Below, piece by piece: positions 15,546 to 22,517 of a stretch of 29,874 nt of DNA. Position numbers and translations under genes: made by a program. The stretch is from an uncultured Lachnospiraceae bacterium (GTDB taxonomy: Bacteria > Bacillota > Clostridia > Lachnospirales > Lachnospiraceae), in the NCBI GenBank assembly GCA_934351925.1, contig CAKRJT010000034.1, positions 1 through 29,874 on the forward strand, read 5' to 3'. The notes beneath the pieces were generated by a model, which saw nothing but the letters and a program-made list of their open reading frames with translations, was not told where the DNA came from and searched no databases. Each line of letters starts with the position of its first letter. Within the stretch, counting starts at the first letter, position 1.

Positions 15546-16829
15546 CTACACGCTTGCCCCTGCAAGATGCCCGGTCGACCACGCAATCTGCAGGTTGAAG
15601 CCACCCGTCACAGCATCGAGATCAAGCACCTCTCCCGCAAAATATAGTCCCCTGACCTTCTTAGACTCCATCGTGGAAGGGTCAATGTCCTTAACGCTCA
15701 CACCGCCCTGGGTTATGATTGCTTCATTATATCCTCTGAGCCCCGTCAATGTAAACTCCAAATTCTTTATCGTGTTCACAAGCCTCATCCTCTCCTCACG
15801 GCTTATCTCGTGAACTTTCTTGTACTCATCTATCCCGCTTCTTTTTATTACAACTGGAATAAGTGACTTAGGCAGGAGCTTGTCAAGCGCATTGTTGAAG
15901 TTCTTGTTCATATACTCCTCGAAATCTCTCAGAACGCGCGCATCGAGCTGCTCCGTGTCAAGCCCCGGCTTCAAATCTATGACAAGCCTTAATTGATGCT
16001 GCCTGACTTTCTTTGCCACATAACTGCTCGCGCTCAGTACCGTCGGACCGCTCACTCCAAAATGTGTAAAAAGCAGCTCGCCGAAATCCTCATACAGCTT
16101 CTTCTTTCCGTCGTATATCGTCACTCCGGAGTTTTTAAGTGCAAGCCCCTGAAGTTCCTTCACATCCTCCTCGGCAACATTGAACGGGACAAGTGCAGGG
16201 CTTAAATCCGTCACATTATGCCCCGTCTTTTTTGCAAACTCATAGCCGTCGCCCGTCGAGCCCGTCGTTGGATAGGATATTCCGCCTGTCGCCACGATAA
16301 CCGCGTCCGCAGGATAAGTCTTTCCCGAGGCACATTTTACACCCGTCACGATGTCCTTTCCGCATATATCTTTGCCCGACGCGCCTCCGTTTTCAAAATC
16401 CGTATCACCGCAATGGCTTACTGCAAGTTCTGTTACCGTTGTATCATATTCAATCTTAACGCCGAGACGTTTCATTATCCTTACGAGCGCCGATATGACA
16501 TCACCTGCCCTGTCGCTTGCCGGAAAAACCCTGTTTCCTCTCTCAACCTTGGTCTCTAGCCCGGCGTTGTTGAGCACCGCCACCACATCGTCATTCGTGA
16601 AGCCGTAAAACGCACTGTACAGAAACTTCTTATTCGTCACCACATTGTTAAAAAGTTCCTCAACATCACATGCATTTGTGATGTTGCAGCGGCCCTTTCC
16701 CGTTATATATATCTTCTTTCCCGCCTTCTCGTTCTTCTCAAGAACCGTCACCTGATGTCCGTTCTGCGCCGCCGCTATCGCCGCCATCATTCCTGCCGCG
16801 CCGGCTCCGATAACTATAATATTACCCAT
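15546..16829 (-). CDS. HI0933/YhiN-like FAD-dependent oxidoreductase
   Basis: 427 residues. N-terminal FAD-binding Rossmann motif IIVIGAGAAGMMAAIAAA, then GKGRCNITNAC, the family hallmark, and a C-terminal GEVLDLDAVTGGFNLQIA that closes the FAD site. The family (often annotated NAD(P)/FAD-dependent or aminoacetone oxidase-like) has no firmly known substrate in this setting. The stop lies 35 bases before the cmk start, so they are likely cotranscribed. Confidence 0.9.
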   Translation of the reverse strand: MGNIIVIGAGAAGMMAAIAAAQNGHQVTVLEKNEKAGKKIYITGKGRCNITNACDVEELFNNVVTNKKFLYSAFYGFTNDDVVAVLNNAGLETKVERGNRVFPASDRAGDVISALVRIMKRLGVKIEYDTTVTELAVSHCGDTDFENGGASGKDICGKDIVTGVKCASGKTYPADAVIVATGGISYPTTGSTGDGYEFAKKTGHNVTDLSPALVPFNVAEEDVKELQGLALKNSGVTIYDGKKKLYEDFGELLFTHFGVSGPTVLSASSYVAKKVRQHQLRLVIDLKPGLDTEQLDARVLRDFEEYMNKNFNNALDKLLPKSLIPVVIKRSGIDEYKKVHEISREERMRLVNTIKNLEFTLTGLRGYNEAIITQGGVSVKDIDPSTMESKKVRGLYFAGEVLDLDAVTGGFNLQIAWSTGHLAGASV

Positions 16830-16911
16830 CTTTTATTTTCCTTTTGTCGTATTTATATCCATGCATTTATATGCTTGCAGTAAGCAGTCTTAGATATTTG
16901 CCTCCATACCC

Positions 16912-17847
16912 TTATGTCTCAATCCTTTTCAGCGATGCGAAGAGATCCTCATCAAGCTGATTAATCTCATCATTATTATACACCTGATAATCGTTCCACA
17001 CCCTGTTGAGCTCCTCAAGCTGTTCTGCAACCCGCTCCTTATTTTTCATGCAGAGTGCCACAATCAGGGCATTGATGACGCTCATGGGCGCTACAAGTGA
17101 GTCGACAATAGAGGTCATGTCACTTCTTGCCAGCAGATTACACGATGAATACAGACTCATTGGTGAATTTCTGCTGTCGGTAACCGCAATCACCTCAGCG
17201 CTCTTGTTGTTCGCGTATTCCATGCATTTGAGCGTTCTCATGGAGTATCTCGGAAAGCTTATGCCGACAACCACGTCGTGCTCACTTACTGACAGCATCT
17301 GCTCGAACATCTCCGAGGCGCTGTTGGTCGTTATCATGCGGACATTGTCATGCACCATTCTTAGATAAAATCCCAGAAATTCTGCGAGCGGTGCACAGCT
17401 TCTGACGCCTACAACATACACATGCTCAGCCGCATTCAGCATATCCACGGCAAGCTCAAAGGCATCCGGCTCTATCATCTCCATCGTAAGCCTGATTTTC
17501 TCGATATCTGCGCCAAGCACATAGGCCAGCACCTTCGACTGCTCTATATCGCCTGCTGCCGCCTCTATCCTCTCAACTGAGCCAAGCCTCCTCTGCACAA
17601 ATGCAGCCATGGCTTCCTGAAACTCCGGGTATCCCTCATAGCCTAACAGCATGGCAAACCTCACCGCCGTCGACTCGCTCACTCCCGCCTTCTTACCGAG
17701 CTTCGCCGCCGTCAGAAAAGCCGCCGTGTCATAATTCTCAAGTATATATTCCGCCAACCGTCTCTGCCCCTTACTGAAGGAGCCCATCATGGCATTAATC
17801 TTCTCTTTAACTGTCTGTCCACCGTCCAAAATCATGCTGCTGCTCAT
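16912..17847 (-). CDS. RpiR/MurR-family regulator with SIS domain
   Basis: 311 residues: N-terminal helix-turn-helix (about 10-85, with LGKKAGVSESTAVRFAMLLG) and a C-terminal SIS sugar-phosphate-binding domain (about 125-255, VYVVGVRSCAPLAEFLG and GISFPRYSMRT). Members usually sense a phosphosugar, but no sugar genes are adjacent, so the ligand is unknown. It has its own strong promoter with a palindrome just after the -10, suggesting autoregulation. The next genes downstream are the flavoprotein gene and cmk, 82 bases on, without a clear terminator. Confidence 0.9.
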   Translation of the reverse strand: MSSSMILDGGQTVKEKINAMMGSFSKGQRRLAEYILENYDTAAFLTAAKLGKKAGVSESTAVRFAMLLGYEGYPEFQEAMAAFVQRRLGSVERIEAAAGDIEQSKVLAYVLGADIEKIRLTMEMIEPDAFELAVDMLNAAEHVYVVGVRSCAPLAEFLGFYLRMVHDNVRMITTNSASEMFEQMLSVSEHDVVVGISFPRYSMRTLKCMEYANNKSAEVIAVTDSRNSPMSLYSSCNLLARSDMTSIVDSLVAPMSVINALIVALCMKNKERVAEQLEELNRVWNDYQVYNNDEINQLDEDLFASLKRIET

Positions 17848-17869
17848 ATATATAACCCCAAATCTTAAT

Positions 17870-17913
17870 ATATCCGGATATCATATTATAAAACAAAATA
17901 ATTTTTATATCAA
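17870..17913 (-). promoter_or_regulatory. Promoter and probable operator of the RpiR gene
   Basis: On the minus strand TTGATA (17908-17913), 17 bases, TATAAT (17885-17890). Three bases after the -10 is ATATCCGGATAT (17870-17881), a perfect 12-bp palindrome placed over the expected transcription start. It is well placed for repression, possibly by the RpiR protein itself. Confidence 0.75.
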
Positions 17914-17917
17914 GTCA

Positions 17918-19048
17918 TCAGCACATAATAAGTGCCGCAGCCGCTGTCAGCGCAGCCACAATCACATAATCCACAAAAATTCCAAGTATCGCAAACATAG
18001 CTCCTCCATTCCCCGTTATGGCAATAACCGCGGCACACTGCACAAGCGCAACCGCCGCAAAGCACCACGAGCCTTTAAGCATACACTGTATACGCGCTCT
18101 CCACAAAAGCCACGGCTTAACTCCGAAAAAATATCCCACACGCATAGGCATTACTTTTTTCCCTGCTCCCTCCTTCGTCATCTGTCCAATATACTGAAAC
18201 ATAATTCCCGTGAGCACCAGCCCGGACATGAAACCTGACACGAACTTCAGTTCATCGGCTGTCAGGAAAATTATCCAGCCAAACATAAACTGCAAAAAGC
18301 AGATAACATATGCCGCAAACCTCAACGAACTCTTCAAATACACTCCCCTGCAAAAGCTGCTCACGCCCTTAAAATCTGGTGTATCCCTCTTTAACTTTTC
18401 AATCCCTTCACCATCGCCAAGCTCTTTTTTCTCCCCGATCCCACATTCCTCCATTGTCAGCGTTCCGTTGTCCAACACTCCTATAAAATCCGCAATCCGC
18501 TCAAGCTCATCGGTAAGATGCGTTGAGAAAATCACGCTCACCATCTGCTTCTCGACAGCCTCCTGAAGCATATACAGAAATTCCCTGTGAAATACCACAT
18601 CAAGCCCGCTCGTCGGCTCATCTAAAAGCAGCAGTTCCGGGTGGTGCCCCATCGCAAACGCGAACTGGAAACGAACCTTCTCGCCCTTCGACAAGAGGCC
18701 GTAGACCTTGTGCTCCTCAAGCCCCACGCTCCTTAGCCTGTCATAGAATTCCTTCTCGTCATAATCTATGTAAAGATTTTTGAACAGCTCCATATTTTCT
18801 TTCAAGGTCGCCTCTATAAAGAACGGTGCATCCTCCATGATAAACCCCGCCTGCCCCTCATACTCCACGCTGCCGCTCTTTATCAAGGACGGGTTCAATA
18901 TGCTCTTTAAAAGCGTAGTCTTTCCCGAACCCATTCTCCCCACAAGCCCCATTATGTAGCCTCTTGGCAACGTGAAACTTATATCCCGCAGTTCAAACTT
19001 CCCCTGCTGCCTGCACAACCCTCTGACTATCAACGCACTCTCTTCCAT
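17918..19048 (-). CDS. ABC ATPase fused to a membrane half
   Basis: 376 residues. ATPase domain (about 1-215): Walker A GRMGSGKTT, signature LLSKGEKVRF, Walker B LLLLDEPTSG, H-loop STH. The rest (about 240-376) has four hydrophobic segments, so this is an ATPase-permease fusion, unlike the separate ATPase encoded at the start of the operon. The signature reads LSKGEK instead of LSGGQ. It is the last gene of the GntR operon, 39 bases after the regulator. The protein ends within a hydrophobic segment (AALIMC), which may mean the membrane part is truncated. Substrate unknown; YtrB-like bacitracin-stress or export systems are the nearest analogy. Confidence 0.85.
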   Translation of the reverse strand: MEESALIVRGLCRQQGKFELRDISFTLPRGYIMGLVGRMGSGKTTLLKSILNPSLIKSGSVEYEGQAGFIMEDAPFFIEATLKENMELFKNLYIDYDEKEFYDRLRSVGLEEHKVYGLLSKGEKVRFQFAFAMGHHPELLLLDEPTSGLDVVFHREFLYMLQEAVEKQMVSVIFSTHLTDELERIADFIGVLDNGTLTMEECGIGEKKELGDGEGIEKLKRDTPDFKGVSSFCRGVYLKSSLRFAAYVICFLQFMFGWIIFLTADELKFVSGFMSGLVLTGIMFQYIGQMTKEGAGKKVMPMRVGYFFGVKPWLLWRARIQCMLKGSWCFAAVALVQCAAVIAITGNGGAMFAILGIFVDYVIVAALTAAAALIMC

Positions 19049-19087
19049 AACATTCTCCCTCCCGCCGATTTAGATGTATTTTTCGCA

Positions 19088-19456
19088 CTATGTCCAAAGT
19101 AGCTCTATCATCGTCTGCACTTCATCAAGTGACAGCCCCGCAGCCTTCCCTTCCTTTATGAGCTGCGCCGCCGTATCCTCTATCAGCTTCAGCCGTTTTT
19201 CCCTGAGTATCTCCACCTTGCTCGGCGACACGAAAAAACCCTTCTGCGGCACCGAATAAATCAAGCCTTCGTTTTCAAGCTCCTCATAAGCCCTCTTAGT
19301 TGTTATCACGCTGATCTGTAACTCCTTGGCGAGCTGCCTTATCGACGGCAGCATCTCGTCGGGGGCAAGCGCGTGGCTTAATATCCCTTCCTTTATCTGC
19401 TTTGTAATCTGCTCATAAATCGGCACATTGCTCCTATCCGAAATAATTATCTGCAT
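19088..19456 (-). CDS. GntR-family regulator, YtrA type
   Basis: 122 residues: winged helix-turn-helix (about 10-77, PIYEQITKQIKEGIL and LPSIRQLAKELQISVITTKR) with only a short C-terminal helix pair, as in the YtrA subfamily that controls ABC transporter operons. It is the third gene of the operon, whereas YtrA is first in Bacillus. The likely operator is the perfect palindrome at 21086-21132. Repressors of this group usually release DNA when an antibiotic or envelope stress is present; the signal here is unknown. Confidence 0.9.
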   Translation of the reverse strand: MQIIISDRSNVPIYEQITKQIKEGILSHALAPDEMLPSIRQLAKELQISVITTKRAYEELENEGLIYSVPQKGFFVSPSKVEILREKRLKLIEDTAAQLIKEGKAAGLSLDEVQTMIELLWT

Positions 19457-19474
19457 CTATCCACAACCTTTCCG

Positions 19475-20170
19475 TCAAAACATCTCATCTGCCATATTCG
19501 TTTTCTTATTTCTTGTCCCCTTCAGCCCCGCCACATCGACAAATTTGTATTCGTCGAAGGACGCGTGAACCATATAATACAGCTTCACAAATGCCTGAAC
19601 CAAAAATCCTGCAGCGCCGAGCCCGAGCATCAGTGCCTCATACCCTTCCACCGCATTGTCAGATAACGCAATCGCCGTGAAAAATATCACCCATGCAAGT
19701 ATGCTAAAAAAGATTCCGAAGCCTTTTTCCCGAATCGAAGCCTTTTTGTACCAGCCGCAGAAAAAGACTGCACTTCCCACCTCAAACAGCATGAGCCCTA
19801 CCGTGAACGCGTTGTTGATTACACATTTTGCAAAAGTATACTCTTTTCCGAAAATCAGAACCCTCAACAATCCGGAAATCAGGATAAGCACTATAAATAC
19901 GGCTTCCATGGCAAACTGCCTGTATATCATAAGTCTTTTTCTCTCTACCGCACTTATCGGCATTATAAACAATATCCTCTCACATGTCGGAAACAGCAGC
20001 ATCATCGCCATCTCAATCAGCCATGCCAGACACAGCACGAGCGTTCCGTCAGGTTCCATAATCGAACCTGCCACAAGCCACAGCATCAAAATACCTCTGA
20101 GTCCTCTACAGCTATGCCTGATATCGCACCACAGAGTATTTATCCCAAGTTTGAATATTTCTTTTTTCAT
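19475..20170 (-). CDS. ABC transporter membrane subunit
   Basis: About 231 residues from ATG 20170 (MKKEIFKLGINTLW), preceded by GGTGA; an ATG at 20182 with GTGGAG 12-17 bases upstream is an alternative. Roughly six hydrophobic segments. It is encoded directly after the ATPase gene and is most likely its permease partner, as in two-component ABC-2-like exporters. No conserved motif names a substrate. The C-terminus is a charged cytoplasmic tail. Confidence 0.75.
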   Translation of the reverse strand: MKKEIFKLGINTLWCDIRHSCRGLRGILMLWLVAGSIMEPDGTLVLCLAWLIEMAMMLLFPTCERILFIMPISAVERKRLMIYRQFAMEAVFIVLILISGLLRVLIFGKEYTFAKCVINNAFTVGLMLFEVGSAVFFCGWYKKASIREKGFGIFFSILAWVIFFTAIALSDNAVEGYEALMLGLGAAGFLVQAFVKLYYMVHASFDEYKFVDVAGLKGTRNKKTNMADEMF

Positions 20171-20184
20171 ACTAATCACCATTC

Positions 20185-21054
20185 CTATAATAGGTACTCC
20201 ACAATATCGCCCAGTCCTGCCGGCTCATCGACCGGTGCAAGCTTTAAGTAATCCTCCGAGGCATCGATAAGCCCAATGCTGAAGTTCTCCTCGTCCCTTC
20301 GTCCGACCATCACCTTACTCATGTAATCGAGCTGTCTCCTGTTCCCCTTAACAACATGATATCTCCCGGTGAGTTCCTCTTTCGTCCCGAAATATGCCTG
20401 CTGTCCTTTTTTTATCGCCAGCACATAGTCAGCCCTCTTGTCAAGCTCCTCCATCAGATGACTCGACCAGAAAATAATATGCCCCTCATCCTGATATTCC
20501 CCGATAAGCTCATACAGCTCCTCCCGCGCATAGCTGTCAAGATGTGCCGACGGCTCATCAAGGAATAGCACCTCCGACTTATAGGAAAATGCAAATGCCA
20601 TCTGGACAACCATGATATTTCCGCGCGACAGCTTTGAAAGCTGTCTGTTCAGCGGAATATTGTACCTTTTTAAGACATCATAATACTTTTTCCTGTCAAA
20701 ATTTTCATAAAATTCCCCGAAACATTTCTCAAGCTCCCGCGGAGTGTAATCCTTCGGGAAGGGACATCGTTCAAGAATATATGCGAATTTTTTTGATATA
20801 CCGTTTTGTCCGTTTTCAATATTATTACCCTGTTCATTGCCATTCTTATCGTAATTCTCATTGCCGCCCGGCGTCCATTCACATCTTCCCGAATATTCTT
20901 CTGTCCCAAGCAGGCAGTTAAAAAACGTGCTCTTTCCGCATCCGTTTTTCCCGATAACCGCCACAACATAGCCTGCGTCCATATCCAAATCTATAGGTCC
21001 AAGCTTGAAATTGTAAAATTCCTTTTTCATATTCTCAATATGTAAGCCGTTCAT
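20185..21054 (-). CDS. ABC transporter ATP-binding protein, YtrB-like
   Basis: 289 residues from ATG 21054 (MNGLHIENMKKEF), six bases after AGGAGG; a GTG at 21060 is too close to that site. Walker A IGKNGCGKST, signature LSRGNIMVVQ, Walker B VLFLDEPSAH, H-loop SSH. An Asn/Gly-rich insert (about 66-84, NENYDKNGNEQGNN) follows Walker A, where such ATPases usually have a compact loop. It is the first gene of the GntR operon, after the operator-promoter. ATPase and permease together resemble drug or lantibiotic exporters. Confidence 0.88.
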   Translation of the reverse strand: MNGLHIENMKKEFYNFKLGPIDLDMDAGYVVAVIGKNGCGKSTFFNCLLGTEEYSGRCEWTPGGNENYDKNGNEQGNNIENGQNGISKKFAYILERCPFPKDYTPRELEKCFGEFYENFDRKKYYDVLKRYNIPLNRQLSKLSRGNIMVVQMAFAFSYKSEVLFLDEPSAHLDSYAREELYELIGEYQDEGHIIFWSSHLMEELDKRADYVLAIKKGQQAYFGTKEELTGRYHVVKGNRRQLDYMSKVMVGRRDEENFSIGLIDASEDYLKLAPVDEPAGLGDIVEYLL

Positions 21055-21085
21055 ATCCACCCTCCTTTAACTATTTACCACATGT

Positions 21086-21137
21086 AACTGTGCATATCTG
21101 TATATATACATTATATACAGATATGCACAGTTGTCAA
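21086..21137 (-). promoter_or_regulatory. Perfect 47-bp palindrome with promoter of the ABC operon
   Basis: Positions 21086-21106 and 21112-21132 are exact 21-base inverted repeats around a 5-base centre (left arm begins aactgtgcatatctg). On the minus strand TTGACA (21132-21137), 16 bases, TATAAT (21110-21115) gives a consensus sigma-A promoter whose spacer and -10 lie inside the palindrome. This is a textbook operator position for the GntR protein encoded in the operon. Confidence 0.88.
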
Positions 21138-21150
21138 TATAGAATATAAA

Positions 21151-21241
21151 AAAAGACTGTCACACTAAATAATTAATTGATATGTCCCCTCCTTACTGGT
21201 TTGTACAGTAAGGAGGGGACATATCAAATGTGCAGTCTTTT
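21151..21241 (-). terminator. 91-base hairpin, terminator or MITE-like element
   Basis: A 22-bp perfect inner stem (21177-21198 with 21206-21227; contains gtcccctccttac) is nested in an outer stem (aaaagactg...cagtctttt) with one bulge. On the minus strand it is followed by seven Ts, so it would end the lipoprotein transcript. Its size and nested symmetry are greater than an ordinary terminator, so it may derive from a small transposon end. Confidence 0.7.
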
Positions 21242-21273
21242 CTACTATAAATTATACTCCCTCTCAGCCTCTT

Positions 21274-22323
21274 TTACCTTATTCCTATAAGTTCAAGCTT
21301 CCCATCAATGAACTTATAATATGAATACACTTCTACGCAAGGACCGGACAATGCTTCAAAATTAATATCCATTCCTATCCTTATAACGCAGCCTTCCTCG
21401 CTCTCTCTCATATCATTATAGAAATCACATTCATATGTACATCCCGCCATAAGATTAATATATGGATTTTCCAGTAGCCGTCCTTCATCATTCCACCAGC
21501 CTTTATCACCCATCAGATTGTAAAATTCAAGCTCATCAGCTCCAAGACATTCTCTTACATCCTTTACAGCCGGTTGAGTCATGCCTTCTACCTGATAAGT
21601 AAACAGAAAATCATTATATACATTATATTGCAGTAAATCTGCACTTTTATAGAAATCACACCTTACCTCACCATCAACAATATCTATAAAGCAGAATCCA
21701 AGCGAACCTCTCGCACCATTCTCAGCCTTTATAACAAGCTCATCCTGATCGTCACCATCTAAATCCGACACGATGAAAAACTTGCGGCTTTCCTGAACCT
21801 GAGCCCACTCCTTGACACCGTCAAGTGTATAACTGTTATCTCCCCATTCAAGCACACACTCCTGAGTGTTGTCTGCCGCTGCATCATAAATCAACGCAAT
21901 GTCATCAGCAGAATATACAATAATATCGTCACCTGTTTTACATTCAGCCTGTACTTCCCTTACATTCCCATAAACTCCGGCATTTTCAATTTTCAAAAGT
22001 TTTTGTGCATACTCCTCATAACTCTGGCGCATATCACTCATAACCTGAACATCGTATCCACCATCAGCGATTTCCCATGGTTCCTGTCCGTTCGCAGTCT
22101 CCTCACCCTGACTGTCACTGACATCTTTTTTTGTATCAGATGTTGATTCGTTATCTATAGCAGCACTATCTTTTGTCGATACAGTTTCTTCCGTCCCCGA
22201 TTTGCCAGTTAATATAACCTCTGTCGTTTCTCCACCTATATTTTTACCCGCATCGTCCTTAGCACAGCCGGCAGCCATAACCGCTATAGCCCCTACCGTA
22301 AAAATCAGCATACCTTTTCTCAT
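21274..22323 (-). CDS. Secreted lipoprotein, unknown function
   Basis: 349 residues from ATG 22323 (MRKGMLIFTV), chosen because AGGAG lies nine bases upstream; an ATG at 22341 forms part of that ribosome-site region. Signal peptide with lipobox AAGC, lipidated Cys20. A Ser/Thr/Glu-rich linker (about 25-85) leads to a folded domain. VSDLDGDDQDELVIK resembles the Asp-rich calcium loops of FG-GAP-like proteins. I do not recognise the family. A helically phased TTAC array covers the -35 region of its promoter. The next gene upstream, the beta-propeller protein, is also surface-related. Confidence 0.75.
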   Translation of the reverse strand: MRKGMLIFTVGAIAVMAAGCAKDDAGKNIGGETTEVILTGKSGTEETVSTKDSAAIDNESTSDTKKDVSDSQGEETANGQEPWEIADGGYDVQVMSDMRQSYEEYAQKLLKIENAGVYGNVREVQAECKTGDDIIVYSADDIALIYDAAADNTQECVLEWGDNSYTLDGVKEWAQVQESRKFFIVSDLDGDDQDELVIKAENGARGSLGFCFIDIVDGEVRCDFYKSADLLQYNVYNDFLFTYQVEGMTQPAVKDVRECLGADELEFYNLMGDKGWWNDEGRLLENPYINLMAGCTYECDFYNDMRESEEGCVIRIGMDINFEALSGPCVEVYSYYKFIDGKLELIGIR

Positions 22324-22364
22324 ATGTGCCTCTCCTCTCATTAAATAACATAAGCTAGTAATAT

Positions 22365-22456
22365 ATTATCACTTCACTCAAAATTAATGGTTACAAAAGT
22401 ATTACATTTTGTTACAGAATTATTACTTTTTGTTACGAATATGTTAAATATATTAC
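22365..22456 (-). promoter_or_regulatory. Phased TTAC array and -10 of the lipoprotein promoter
   Basis: TTAC begins at 22391, 22402, 22412, 22423, 22433 and 22453, with TTAA at 22444. Spacings are 11, 10, 11, 10, 11 and 9, one per helical turn. The first five give TTACNN units separated by 4-5 bases, the pattern of PhoP-type (OmpR-family) boxes. On the minus strand TGATAAT at 22365-22371 is a likely -10 for the lipoprotein gene. There is no good -35; the array begins where one should be, fitting an activated promoter. Confidence 0.6.
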
Positions 22457-22517
22457 GGTTTTAGGCAACAATATGTGCCAACAGCACGTCATATGCCGTA
22501 ATTCTTTTTATACCCCC

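Noticed and set aside
16218..16559. 113-codon plus-strand ORF opposite the flavoprotein gene
   Set aside because: Shadow frame of a well-supported gene; the sequence is low in normal protein features.
18523..18783. 86-codon plus-strand ORF rich in Pro/Ser/Arg
   Set aside because: It is the antisense of the ABC ATPase domain; its odd composition is a by-product of that gene's codons.
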